Shown here: piece after piece, positions 24,333-32,956 of the stretch | Layout: every line of letters begins with the position of its first letter | Position numbering within the stretch: the stretch's first letter is position 1 | Assembly: GCF_042754225.1 (NCBI RefSeq) | Contig: NZ_JBHZAH010000008.1 | Span: 1-64,000 of the forward strand | Length of the DNA: 64,000 nt | Origin: Rhodococcus_G sp042754225 | Lineage (GTDB): Bacteria > Actinomycetota > Actinomycetes > Mycobacteriales > Mycobacteriaceae | Direction of reading: 5' to 3' | Notes under the pieces: generated by a model | Told to the model about the DNA's origin: nothing | The model's database searches: none | What the model saw: only the letters and a program-made list of their open reading frames with translations | Program-made: the position numbers and the translations under genes

Positions 24333-25301
24333 TCAGATGCCGGATTGGCCGGGGGAGTTGTACGCGGCGCACACCGCGCCGATCCATCGACGGTCGCTGA
24401 CCGAGTCGGGCGCGGCGAGCCAAGCCGGGTCGATCGGCTCGGCGTCGTGGCGGTGCAGCCACTCGGCGACGGCGGCGGCGTGCTCGGGCAGGCCCGCGGG
24501 CGGTGTCGTCGGTTCGGGCTGGAACATGCCGGCGCCTGCGTGCAGGTAGAGCCCGTCGAGGATCTGGGAGATGCGGTCGCTGGCCGTCAGCGTGGCGGTC
24601 GCGGACCGGTAGTCGGTGTCGAGCAGTTCGGGGTGGGCGGTGGTCAACGCGGTCCACAGCCGACGGGTGCGGCGCAGGTCGAGTTGGGCGCGACACCACG
24701 CCTCGATCATCACGGACGAACACGCCGCGCTGATCAGCACGATGGCCACGGTCCACCACGTGAGATCGGGGGCCAGGTGCTGCGAGGTCGGGTCGGTCAA
24801 CGCGAGGAGGCCGATGCCGGCGACGACCATGCTCCCCGCGCAGAACAGTCCGATCGCGCGTCCGAGCGGGTTCCAGCGCACGTAGCGGAGCCCCGCGACC
24901 ACCGCGAATGCCGACGTCGCGGTGAGGAAGAGGTCCGTGAGGCGGTGGTGGTCGGGTCCGCGTAGCTCGTTCGCGGTGACGGCGATCGCGACCGCGGCGA
25001 AGGCCGTAGGGAGCGGCCATTGCGGGCCTCGGCTGAGCCGGGGGAACGAGGCCGCGGCGATCAGGGCGGTGGCCGCACCGAACACGATCCAGCAGATCTC
25101 GAAGGTGGTGGCCGCGGCGCCGGAGCGCCACCCGTCGAGCACCTCGGTGACGGTGGAGGTGCGGATCGTCGCCGCGGCGGTGACCGCGATGGCCGCGACC
25201 GCGATCGACACCCGGGCGAGCGAGGGTGGGCGGACCGTCAGCCGTCCGATGCGGGCCCCCACCGCGGTCGAGCAGACGAAGGCTGTCAGCCAGGTGATCA
25301 T
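24333..25301 (-). CDS. Polytopic membrane protein, MAB_1171c-like
   Basis: 322 aa; the first 200 residues contain about seven hydrophobic segments, followed by a soluble tail of about 120 residues rich in charged and His positions. It resembles proteins annotated as MAB_1171c family putative transporters, which in my recollection occur next to XRE and ImmA/IrrE genes. The ATG at 25301 overlaps the metalloprotease stop (ATGA), so it is the last gene of a four-gene operon. Its function is unknown; a membrane target or effector of the protease/regulator pair is possible. Confidence 0.7.
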   Translation of the reverse strand: MITWLTAFVCSTAVGARIGRLTVRPPSLARVSIAVAAIAVTAAATIRTSTVTEVLDGWRSGAAATTFEICWIVFGAATALIAAASFPRLSRGPQWPLPTAFAAVAIAVTANELRGPDHHRLTDLFLTATSAFAVVAGLRYVRWNPLGRAIGLFCAGSMVVAGIGLLALTDPTSQHLAPDLTWWTVAIVLISAACSSVMIEAWCRAQLDLRRTRRLWTALTTAHPELLDTDYRSATATLTASDRISQILDGLYLHAGAGMFQPEPTTPPAGLPEHAAAVAEWLHRHDAEPIDPAWLAAPDSVSDRRWIGAVCAAYNSPGQSGI

Positions 25302-25813
25302 CCGAGCGCCTCGTCGTAGCAGAGCAACGGGCGCCAGTTCTGATCGCGTTCGAAATGCCCGAGCCTCTGCAACAGGCGCACCGCGAACGCTTCGGCCTCC
25401 CACTCGTGCAGCGCCTCGGCAGTCAGGTCCGACGAACTCGCTGCCCGCTGGCTCAGCATGTACGCGATCAGGTCGTCGTCGGCGGCCAGGGTGGTCTCGG
25501 CGATCGCCGCGCCGGGGTGCCGGAAGACGATGTGTCCGATCTCGTGGGCGAGGGTGCGGTCGATACTGGGGAGGCTGCGAGCGAGCACGATCTCGTCGTG
25601 GTCGGGGAACTCCCGGCGCTGCCCCCACACACCGGGGCCGAGGTCCGCGATCTCGATCTCGATGGGGCGTCGACGCGAGGCGGCGAGGGCCTGGGCGATG
25701 TCCTCGATGGTGACGGCGTGGGTCTGCGCCGCCATGTCCAGGACGGCGTCGACTGCCGCGAGAACGCGCCGGTGCGAGCGCACCGGACGTGTGGTGCCGT
25801 CTGAAGCCGCCAT
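25298..25813 (-). CDS. ImmA/IrrE-family metallo-endopeptidase
   Basis: 171 aa. The zinc motif HEIGH is in LAHEIGHIVFRHP near residue 90, with a downstream Glu in EWEAEAFA as probable third ligand, the layout of the DUF955/ImmA-IrrE family. These proteases cleave HTH repressors to induce mobile-element or stress genes. An HTH regulator is encoded two genes upstream in the same operon and is a natural candidate substrate, though unproven. Overlaps both neighbours by ATGA. Confidence 0.85.
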   Translation of the reverse strand: MAASDGTTRPVRSHRRVLAAVDAVLDMAAQTHAVTIEDIAQALAASRRRPIEIEIADLGPGVWGQRREFPDHDEIVLARSLPSIDRTLAHEIGHIVFRHPGAAIAETTLAADDDLIAYMLSQRAASSSDLTAEALHEWEAEAFAVRLLQRLGHFERDQNWRPLLCYDEALG

Positions 25814-26947
25814 CAGGAAGCGGGCCCCAGGAACTCGGCCCGGGCGACATTGAGCCGCGTACGAGTGGCGCGTGCGCTGCGGAAGCTCGCGAATCCCGTT
25901 GCGCCCGCAGCCAGGAGGACGGCACTCACGCCGGCTGCCGCGGCACCGACGTCACCGCCGTGGCGGGTCGACGCGGCCAGTTCGACGGTGTCGGTGTCGT
26001 CGGTGCTGCCGCTGCCGCTGTTGCTGGAGGAGGCGCGCAGACCGCGGGGCGCTGCGGCCGCCACATGCTCCGTCGGGGAGTCGGACCGAGCCGGGGCGAC
26101 AGCGGGTGCGTCCGCCGCGGGTGCCTCAGGTGCTGCGGGCGCTGCGGGTGCTGCGGGTGCGCCGGGTGCTGCGGGTGCGCCGGGTGCTGCGGGCGAGCCG
26201 GGTGCTGCGGGTGCGCCGGGTGCGCCGGGTGCGCCGGGTGCGCCGGGTGCGGGCGCACCGGCAGCCGGAGGTGCGGGCACGGCCGGTGGCGGTCCGGGTG
26301 GCACCGCAGGCGGCACGACGGGCGGTACCACCACGACTCCTGCAGGCCGGGTCGTCGTGGTTGGCCGAGTAGTAGTCGGTCGAGTCGTGGTCGCGGCGAC
26401 CGTGGTGGTCGGGACAGCTGTGGTNNNNNNNNNNNNNNNNNNNNNNNNNNNNNNNNNNNNNNNNNNNNNNNNNNNNNNNNNNNNNNNNNNNNNNNNNNNN
26501 NNNNNNNNNNNNNNNNNNNNNGGTGGTGGGGACGACTGTGGTGGTGGGGACGACTGTGGTGGTGGGGACGACTGTGGTGGTGGGGACGACTGTGGTGGTG
26601 GGGACGACTGTGGTGGTGGGGACGACTGTGGTGGTCGGGACGACCGTGGTGGTCGGGACGACCGTGGTGGTCGGGACGACCGTGGTGGTCGGGACCTGAG
26701 TGGTCGTGGGGGCCACCGTGGTCGTCGGGTGGCCGCAACCGTGACGATCGCGATCGCCGTGGCCGTGGTCGCAGTGCCAGCCGTGACGATCGCTGGGCCC
26801 GTCCCCGCTCTCGTTCGCTGCGATTGCGCCCTGATCGACCGAATCTGGGTATGCGGCAGCGATTCCCGGTGTCAGTGCCATAGACCCGACAAAGGCGCCG
26901 GCGGCCAGAATCCGCCAGCGCCCGGGTCGTCGCCGAGTTCCCCCCAC
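25813..26947 (-). CDS. Exported Thr/Pro- and Ala/Pro-repeat protein, interrupted by an assembly gap
   Basis: Begins at GTG 26947 with a signal peptide ending near GIAAAYP, then a His/Asp-rich patch and tandem TTTVVP hexapeptides. After the gap the frame continues with TTTRPTTT, a valine/proline stretch, many Gly-Ala-Pro triplets resembling collagen-like repeats, and a C-terminal hydrophobic segment (AAAAGVSAVLLAAGATGF) followed by basic residues, so it may be anchored in the membrane. The two sides of the N run are in frames that the stated gap length does not join, so true repeat length is unknown. Starts 5 bases after the regulator; ends in an ATGA overlap with the protease. No family recognised. 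Confidence 0.7.
26425..26521. other. Assembly gap (97 N)
   Basis: Undetermined bases within the hexapeptide repeat region; the gap probably marks a collapsed or unresolved repeat. Confidence 0.99.
26522..26700. repeat. 18-bp tandem repeats encoding TTTVVP
   Basis: About ten units. The first six nearest the gap read GGTGGTGGGGACGACTGT on the plus strand and the next four GGTGGTCGGGACGACCGT. The array may extend through the gap, and related degenerate units lie on its other side (26370-26424). Confidence 0.9.
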
Positions 26948-26952
26948 CAGTG

Positions 26953-27372
26953 CTACTCGGTCGAATCAGGAGGTGTTGCGGGCAATCCCTCACTGCGACG
27001 GAGCTTCTCGGCCATGGCTGTGAGAAGTTCCTGCGATTCCGTCGAGAGGTCGAAGGCTCGGGCAGACAGGCGGCGCAATCCGTAGCCGCGAAGCTGGGCG
27101 AGCAGTTCCAGGTCGTGGTCGATGCGCGCGGCGTAGATGTCGTCGAAGAAGTAGTCCGACTTGACCTTGAAGAACTGGGCAAGTGCCGCAACGGTTTCCG
27201 GGGACGGATTGGTGCGTTGACCATTCCGCAGCTGCGAGATGTACGGCTTCGAGATCCGATGGCCTGCGGAGTTGAGGGCTTCGGCGACCTCGGTGTTCGT
27301 GTGGGGCTTCCGGCCGGCGGGATGAACAGTCTCGAAGAGCTTGTTCAGCCGAGAAGCGAAGTCTGACTCCAT
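26953..27372 (-). CDS. EspR-like helix-turn-helix regulator
   Basis: 139 aa from the ATG at 27372. The protein starts FASRLNKLFETVHPAGR and continues with an HTH core ISKPYISQLRNGQRTNPS, closely paralleling EspR (Rv3849) of M. tuberculosis, a nucleoid-associated regulator of ESX-1 related genes; the C-terminal dimerisation helix region is also conserved (FFKVKSDYF...). An upstream in-frame ATG at 27444 overlaps a promoter-like sequence, so I used the shorter start. It is the first gene of an operon with a repeat protein, a protease and a membrane protein. Direct TAACCG repeats upstream may be its own binding site. Confidence 0.82.
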   Translation of the reverse strand: MESDFASRLNKLFETVHPAGRKPHTNTEVAEALNSAGHRISKPYISQLRNGQRTNPSPETVAALAQFFKVKSDYFFDDIYAARIDHDLELLAQLRGYGLRRLSARAFDLSTESQELLTAMAEKLRRSEGLPATPPDSTE

Positions 27373-27446
27373 TGACGTAGGTCCCGATCCCTTCGTGTTT
27401 GTCTGACCCTCGTCAAGCGAGGACCGCCCCCCTGTGCGACTCATGG

Positions 27447-27463
27447 TAACCGATGGATAACCG
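27447..27463. promoter_or_regulatory. Direct repeat before the EspR-like gene
   Basis: TAACCG occurs twice with 11-base periodicity (27447-27452 and 27458-27463), about 75 bases upstream of the ATG. One helical turn between copies suits a dimeric HTH protein; binding is inferred. Confidence 0.35.
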
Positions 27464-27523
27464 ACCGGGTAGAAGTTTGGGTACCGAACATAATGAATTC
27501 CATATTTGCAAATCTTCGCACGG

Positions 27524-27560
27524 CAAATGGCGCGGCCCCCGAAAGGGACCGCGCCATTTG
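27524..27560. terminator. Terminator hairpin after sdhB
   Basis: CAAATGGCGCGG pairs perfectly with CCGCGCCATTTG, continuing as CCC/GGG around a short loop. It lies 24 bases after the sdhB stop and before the EspR-like operon promoter; symmetric, so it may work in both directions. Confidence 0.8.
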
Positions 27561-27583
27561 CGTCTTGCTGAGAGTTAGCGAGG

Positions 27584-28357
27584 CTACCGCGCGAAGAGCA
27601 GCGCGCGCTTGACCTCCTGGATCGCCTTCGTCACCTGGATGCCACGGGGGCACGCGTCGGTGCAGTTGAACGTCGTGCGGCAGCGCCACACACCGTCCTT
27701 GTCGTTGAGGATGTCGAGCCGCTCGGCGGCGCCCTCGTCACGGCTGTCGAAGATGAACCGGTGTGCGTTCACGATCGCGGCCGGGCCGAAGTAGCTGCCG
27801 TCGCTCCAGTACACCGGGCACGAGGTGGTGCAGCACGCGCACAGGATGCACTTGGTGGTGTCGTCGAAGCGAGCGCGGTCGGCCTGCGACTGGATACGCT
27901 CGCGGGTCGGCTCGTTGCCCGACGTCATCAGGAAGGGCTTGACGGCACGGAACGCGTCGAAGAACGGCTCCATGTCGACCACGAGGTCCTTCTCCACCGG
28001 CAGGCCCTTGATGGGCTCGACGGTGATGGTGACCGGCTTGCCGTCCTTGGGCAGCAGGTCCTTCATCAGGATCTTGCAGGCCAGGCGGTTGACGCCGTTG
28101 ATCCGCATCGCGTCCGAGCCGCACACGCCGTGCGCGCAGGAGCGACGGAAGGTCAGCGTGCCGTCCAGGTAGCCCTTCACGTACAGCAGCAGGTTCAGCA
28201 TGCGGTCCGACGGCAACGCCGGAACCTGGAAGCTCTCCCAGTGCTGGCCCTCGCCGTCCTCGGGGTTGAGGCGAGCGATCTTGAGGGTGACCATCGTCGC
28301 GCCCTCGGGCACGGGCGGCAGCGCGGGTGCGTCCTTGTCTACAGCGGGTGCGGACAT
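27584..28357 (-). CDS. sdhB: Succinate dehydrogenase iron-sulfur subunit
   Basis: 257 aa. Carries the three Fe-S cluster motifs: CAHGVCGSDAMRINGVNRLAC in part for the [2Fe-2S], then CILCACC...CP and CRTTFNCTDACP for the [4Fe-4S] and [3Fe-4S]. It passes electrons from FAD in SdhA to the membrane quinone site. The ATG at 28357 overlaps the sdhA stop (TGATG). Last gene of sdhC-sdhD-sdhA-sdhB, the order of M. tuberculosis Sdh2 (Rv3316-Rv3319). Confidence 0.97.
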   Translation of the reverse strand: MSAPAVDKDAPALPPVPEGATMVTLKIARLNPEDGEGQHWESFQVPALPSDRMLNLLLYVKGYLDGTLTFRRSCAHGVCGSDAMRINGVNRLACKILMKDLLPKDGKPVTITVEPIKGLPVEKDLVVDMEPFFDAFRAVKPFLMTSGNEPTRERIQSQADRARFDDTTKCILCACCTTSCPVYWSDGSYFGPAAIVNAHRFIFDSRDEGAAERLDILNDKDGVWRCRTTFNCTDACPRGIQVTKAIQEVKRALLFAR

Positions 28358-30108
28358 CAGTACTTACGCTCCATCGGCTCGTAGCGGGTCTGGACCACCG
28401 GCTTGTAGTCGAGACGGATGTCGGAGAGCAGGCCGTCGCCCTCCTTGTAGGCCATGGTGTGCTTCATGTACTCGGCATCGTTGCGATCCGGGAAGTCCTC
28501 GCGGGCGTGGCCGCCTCGCGACTCCTTCCGGTTGAGCGCGCCGACGACGGTGACCTCGGCCATTTCCAGCAGGAAGCCGAGCTCGACGGCCTCGAGCAGG
28601 TCGCTGTTGTAGCGCTTGCCCTTGTCCTGCACGGTGATGTGGTTGTAGCGCTCCTTGAGCGCCCGCACGTCGTTGAGTGCCTGGGTCAGCGTGGCATCGG
28701 TGCGGAACACCGACGCGTTGTTGTCCATGGTCACCTGCAGTTCCGTGCGGATGTCCGCGACCCGCTCGTGACCGTGGTCCGAGAGGATGACCGCGAGCCA
28801 CTCCTCGACCATCTTGGCCGGCTCGTCGGGCAGCGGCACGAACTCGGAGTTGTTCGCGTGCTCGGCGGCGGCGATGCCGGCCCGGCGGCCGAACACGTTG
28901 ATGTCGAGCAGCGAGTTGGTGCCGAGGCGGTTCGCGCCGTGCACCGAGACGCAGGCGCACTCGCCGGCGGCGTACAGGCCGGGGACGTGGTCCTCGTTGT
29001 TGCGGAGCACCTCACCGTTGATCTTGGTGGGAATGCCGCCCATCACGTAGTGACAGGTGGGGTACACGGGCACCAGCTCGGTGACCGGGTCCACGCCCAG
29101 GTAGGTGCGGGCGAACTCGGTGATGTCGGGGAGCTTCTCCTCGAGCACCTCCTCGCCGAGGTGGGTCACGTCGATGTAGACGTAGTCCTTGTTCGGGCCT
29201 GCGCCGCGGCCCTCGAGCACCTCGAGCACCATCGAGCGGGCGACGATGTCGCGGGGCGCGAGGTCCTTGATGGTGGGCGCGTAGCGCTCCATGAACCGCT
29301 CGCCGTCGGCGTTGCGGAGGATGCCGCCCTCGCCGCGGACGGCCTCGGAGATGAGGATGCCGAGTCCGGCCAGTCCTGTCGGGTGGAACTGGTGGAACTC
29401 CATGTCCTCCAAGGGGAGACCCTTGCGGAAGATGATGCCCATGCCGTCACCGGTGAGGGTGTGGGCGTTGGACGTCGTCTTGTACATGCGTCCCGAGCCG
29501 CCGGTGGCGAACACGATGGACTTCGCGTGGAAGACGTGGATCTCGCCGGTCGAGAGCTCGTAGGCGATGACGCCGGTCGCGACCGGGCCGTTCTCGGTCT
29601 CGGTGAGGGCGATGTCGAGCGCGTAGTACTCGTTGAAGAACTCGACGTCGTGCTTGACGCAGTTCTGGTACAGCGTCTGCAGGATCATGTGGCCGGTGCG
29701 GTCCGCGGCGTAGCAGGCCCGGCGAACCGGGGCCTTGCCGTGGTCGCGAGTGTGGCCGCCGAAACGACGCTGGTCGATCTTGCCTTCGGGGGTGCGGTTG
29801 AAGGGCAGACCCATCTTCTCCAGGTCGAGCACCGCGTCGATGGCCTCCTTGGCCATGATCTCGACGGCGTCCTGGTCGGCGAGGTAGTCGCCGCCCTTGA
29901 CGGTGTCGAAGGTGTGCCACTCCCAGTTGTCTTCCTCCACGTTCGCCAGCGCGGCACACATGCCGCCCTGCGCCGCGCCGGTGTGGCTGCGGGTGGGGTA
30001 GAGCTTGGTCAGGACCGCGGTGCGTGCGCGCGGGCCGGCCTCGATGGCGGCGCGCATCCCGGCGCCGCCTGCGCCGACGATGACCACGTCATAACGATGT
30101 TCCAGCAT
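28357..30108 (-). CDS. sdhA: Succinate dehydrogenase flavoprotein subunit
   Basis: 583 aa. N-terminal FAD-binding VIVGAGGAGMRAA; the covalent FAD ligand is His42 in RSHTGAAQGG. Active-site segments HQFHPTG and GGIPT are present. Oxidises succinate to fumarate in the TCA cycle and feeds complex II. Starts 15 bases after the sdhD stop. Confidence 0.98.
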   Translation of the reverse strand: MLEHRYDVVIVGAGGAGMRAAIEAGPRARTAVLTKLYPTRSHTGAAQGGMCAALANVEEDNWEWHTFDTVKGGDYLADQDAVEIMAKEAIDAVLDLEKMGLPFNRTPEGKIDQRRFGGHTRDHGKAPVRRACYAADRTGHMILQTLYQNCVKHDVEFFNEYYALDIALTETENGPVATGVIAYELSTGEIHVFHAKSIVFATGGSGRMYKTTSNAHTLTGDGMGIIFRKGLPLEDMEFHQFHPTGLAGLGILISEAVRGEGGILRNADGERFMERYAPTIKDLAPRDIVARSMVLEVLEGRGAGPNKDYVYIDVTHLGEEVLEEKLPDITEFARTYLGVDPVTELVPVYPTCHYVMGGIPTKINGEVLRNNEDHVPGLYAAGECACVSVHGANRLGTNSLLDINVFGRRAGIAAAEHANNSEFVPLPDEPAKMVEEWLAVILSDHGHERVADIRTELQVTMDNNASVFRTDATLTQALNDVRALKERYNHITVQDKGKRYNSDLLEAVELGFLLEMAEVTVVGALNRKESRGGHAREDFPDRNDAEYMKHTMAYKEGDGLLSDIRLDYKPVVQTRYEPMERKY

Positions 30109-30123
30109 GAAGTTTCTGCTCCC

Positions 30124-30561
30124 CTAGGCCGAGATGTTGGGGTCGAAGGTGAAGATGACATACGTGCCGAGGCCCATGATCAGGATCATCGACACCACGA
30201 GAATCGCGTTCAGCCAGAACCGCGTGGAGTCCTTGCGCGAGTAGTCCGCAATCACCGTGCGCAGGCCGTTGCCGCCGTGCAGCTGGGCGAGCCAGAGCAT
30301 GGTCAGGTCCCAGAACTGCCAGAACGGGCTGGCCCACCGGCCGGCGACGAAACCGAAATTGATGCGGTGCACGCCGTCGTCCATCATCAGCATGATGAAC
30401 AGGTGACCGAGCACCAGCACGATCAGCGCGAGGCCGGACAGGCGCATGAACAACCAGGCGTAGAGCTCGAAGTTGTTCTTCGCCTGACGCCGCGGCGAAC
30501 GCGGGTTGTCCAGGCTGGCGGGACGGTCGTAGGACGTTCCCAGGCTCTTCGCTTCAGTCAT
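30124..30561 (-). CDS. sdhD: Succinate dehydrogenase membrane anchor
   Basis: 145 aa with three transmembrane helices. A His in LVLGHLFIM is the likely haem ligand. The start ATG at 30561 begins one base after the sdhC stop; an upstream extension to 30576 would overlap sdhC. Anchors SdhAB and helps form the quinone pocket. Confidence 0.93.
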   Translation of the reverse strand: MTEAKSLGTSYDRPASLDNPRSPRRQAKNNFELYAWLFMRLSGLALIVLVLGHLFIMLMMDDGVHRINFGFVAGRWASPFWQFWDLTMLWLAQLHGGNGLRTVIADYSRKDSTRFWLNAILVVSMILIMGLGTYVIFTFDPNISA

Positions 30562-30562
30562 C

Positions 30563-30967
30563 TCAGTGCCCCGCAAACATGTTGTAGAAGATGCGGCCCG
30601 CGCCGGGAATCATCACGACGAACCAGATCGCGATGATGATCCAGAGCATCGGGCGCTGGTACTGCGGACCCTTCGACCAGAAGTCCACGAGCATCACGCG
30701 GACGCCGTTGAGTGCGTGGTAGAGCACCATCGCGACCAGAGCGAGCTCCATGAGCCCGACGAGCGGGTTCTTGTAGGTCTCGATGACCCGGTCGTAGGTG
30801 TCCGGATTGACTCGCACCAGTGCGGTGTCGAGTACGTGGACGAAGAGAAAGAAGAATGTCGCGACGCCGGTGATCCGGTGTAGAACCCAGGACCACATTC
30901 CGGGGTCGCCCCGGTATAGCGACCGTGTGCGCTCCTTCGCCGGAGCGGCTTCAGTCGTGCTACTCAT
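30563..30967 (-). CDS. sdhC: Succinate dehydrogenase cytochrome b556 subunit
   Basis: 134 aa with three transmembrane helices, starting at ATG 30967 with GGAGG about 10 bases upstream. The family signature SWVLHRITGVATFFF is in the first helix, and FLFVHVLDT gives a possible haem His. First gene of the sdh operon; the 268 bases between it and the divergent cdd gene should hold both promoters. Confidence 0.94.
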   Translation of the reverse strand: MSSTTEAAPAKERTRSLYRGDPGMWSWVLHRITGVATFFFLFVHVLDTALVRVNPDTYDRVIETYKNPLVGLMELALVAMVLYHALNGVRVMLVDFWSKGPQYQRPMLWIIIAIWFVVMIPGAGRIFYNMFAGH

Positions 30968-31235
30968 CGAGTGCTGTGCCTCCAACGTCTTTGGTGGACG
31001 TGTCGCACCCCGTTTGGCTGTTTCATCTGGGACGACCCTGGAGTTTTCAGCCTTGGCGCGACGTGTACCTGAACCGACTTCCTGCACTGTAATCCCCGGC
31101 CAATCTGGGAACTAATTCGACAGGCGGTTCGTACGAGCGCCCCGGAGGCATCTTAGGTTTGCCTGTCCAATGCCGTCGGCGGGGTTCGCGACGATCTTCT
31201 GCATCCATTCAGTGCGCGTGCTTTGATGGTGAACT

Positions 31236-31658
31236 GTGCCCGAGATTGACTGGAAGATGTTGCGCGACAAAGCAGATAGCGTCATGAGGTGTGCGTACGC
31301 GCCGTACTCGAACTTCCCGGTGGGGGCGGCGGCCCTAGTCGACGACGGTCGTGTTGTCACCGGATGCAATGTGGAAAATGTCTCATACGGACTCGGCCTG
31401 TGCGCCGAATGTGGACTCGTCAGTAACTTACACGCGACCGGCGGCGGCCGCCTGGTGGCGTTCTCCTGCCGCGACGCGCTCGGCCAGGTACTGATGCCCT
31501 GCGGGCGGTGCAGGCAACTGCTTTTCGAACACGGCGGGGTGGAGCTGCTGATCGACACCGCGACCGGTGCGGTTGCGCTCGGTGACCTGCTGCCGCAGGC
31601 GTTCGGCCCTGACGATCTGGCCAGGGTGCGGCGCAGCGACCAGGGACCGACACCGTGA
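31236..31658 (+). CDS. cdd: Cytidine deaminase
   Basis: 140 aa, homotetrameric-type enzyme converting cytidine and deoxycytidine to the uridine forms. Zinc motif: Cys in GLCAEC with catalytic Glu, and PCGRC for the other two Cys ligands; NVENVSYG is the substrate loop. GTG start at 31236. Coupled by a GTGA overlap to deoA. Confidence 0.95.
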   Translation: MPEIDWKMLRDKADSVMRCAYAPYSNFPVGAAALVDDGRVVTGCNVENVSYGLGLCAECGLVSNLHATGGGRLVAFSCRDALGQVLMPCGRCRQLLFEHGGVELLIDTATGAVALGDLLPQAFGPDDLARVRRSDQGPTP

Positions 31659-32947
31659 TCGCCGACGCGGTCTCGCTCATCACCGCAAAACGCGACGGTC
31701 GCGAGCTGACGGACGCGCAGATCGGGTGGCTGATCGGCGCGTACACCCGCGGCGACGTCGCCGACGAGCAGATGTCCGCGCTGGCCATGGCCATCGTCTT
31801 CCGTGGCATGACCCGCGCCGAGACCGCCGCCTGGACCCACGCGATGATCCGCACCGGACGCCGCATGGACCTCAGTGCGCTGGCCAGGCCGACCGTCGAC
31901 AAGCACTCGACCGGCGGGGTGGGGGACAAGATCACCCTGCCGCTGGCGCCGCTGGTCGCCGCCTGCGGCGCGGCGGTTCCCCAGCTGTCCGGTCGGGGGC
32001 TCGGCCACACCGGCGGCACCCTCGACAAGCTGGAGTCGGTGCCGGGCTGGCGCGCGGATCTGTCACCCGCGGAGATCGGCGCCATCCTCGCGGACCCGGC
32101 GGTCAGCGCGGTGGTCTGTGCGGCGGGCGCCGACCTGGCGCCGGCGGACCGCAAGTTGTACGCGCTGCGGGACGTGACCGGAACCGTCGAGTCCATACCC
32201 CTGATCGCCAGCTCGATCATGAGCAAGAAGATCGCCGAGGGCGCGGGCGCGCTGGTGCTGGACGTGAAGGTTGGATCGGGCGCGTTCATGAAGAACGCCG
32301 CCGACGCCCGCGAACTCGCCACCACGATGGTCGAACTGGGCGCGGACGCAGGCGTGCGTACCGTCGCGCTGCTCACCGCGATGGACACCCCGCTCGGTTG
32401 CTCGGCGGGCAATGCGCTCGAGGTCGCCGAGTCCCTGGAGGTGCTCGCCGGGGGCGGGCCTGCGGACGTGGTGGAACTGACGCTGACACTGGCCCGCGAA
32501 ATGCTCTGCGCCGCAGGACTCGACGGGCAGGACCCGGCCGAGGCGTTGCGCGACGGCAGGGCGATGGACCGGTGGCGGGCCATGCTGCGGGCCCAGGGCG
32601 GCGATCCCGCCGCGCCGTTGCCGACCGCGCGCGAGCGGGACGTGGTGACCGCGACGGAATCCGGTGTGCTGACACGCCTCGACGCGATGGCGGTCGGCGT
32701 GGCCGCCTGGCGGCTCGGCGCCGGGCGCGAGCGGCAGGGGCAGCCGGTGCAGTCCGGTGCCGGGGTGCAGTGGCACGCCCGGCCCGGCGACACCGTCGTT
32801 GCGGGGCAGCCGCTGCTCACCCTGCACACCGACACCCCCGCCAGGTTCGCCGCCGCGCGGCTGGCGCTCGACGGCGCCTGGTCGGTCGGCGACACGCCGC
32901 CGGAGGAGCCGCTGGTCATCGACCGCATCGGGCTCGTGCGGGTCTAG
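31655..32947 (+). CDS. deoA: Thymidine phosphorylase
   Basis: 430 aa pyrimidine-nucleoside phosphorylase splitting thymidine or deoxyuridine to base and deoxyribose-1-phosphate. KHSTGGVGDK is the family signature and phosphate-binding loop; SGRGLGHTGGTLDKLE follows. The start GTG overlaps cdd. It acts after Cdd in pyrimidine salvage. Confidence 0.96.
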   Translation: MIADAVSLITAKRDGRELTDAQIGWLIGAYTRGDVADEQMSALAMAIVFRGMTRAETAAWTHAMIRTGRRMDLSALARPTVDKHSTGGVGDKITLPLAPLVAACGAAVPQLSGRGLGHTGGTLDKLESVPGWRADLSPAEIGAILADPAVSAVVCAAGADLAPADRKLYALRDVTGTVESIPLIASSIMSKKIAEGAGALVLDVKVGSGAFMKNAADARELATTMVELGADAGVRTVALLTAMDTPLGCSAGNALEVAESLEVLAGGGPADVVELTLTLAREMLCAAGLDGQDPAEALRDGRAMDRWRAMLRAQGGDPAAPLPTARERDVVTATESGVLTRLDAMAVGVAAWRLGAGRERQGQPVQSGAGVQWHARPGDTVVAGQPLLTLHTDTPARFAAARLALDGAWSVGDTPPEEPLVIDRIGLVRV

Positions 32948-32956
32948 CGTCGACAC

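Noticed and set aside
26522..26700. CRISPR-like regular array
   Set aside because: Units are contiguous 18-bp coding repeats without spacers.
31088..31235. Riboswitch or small RNA between sdhC and cdd
   Set aside because: No conserved motif or long stem recognised; treated as a divergent promoter region.
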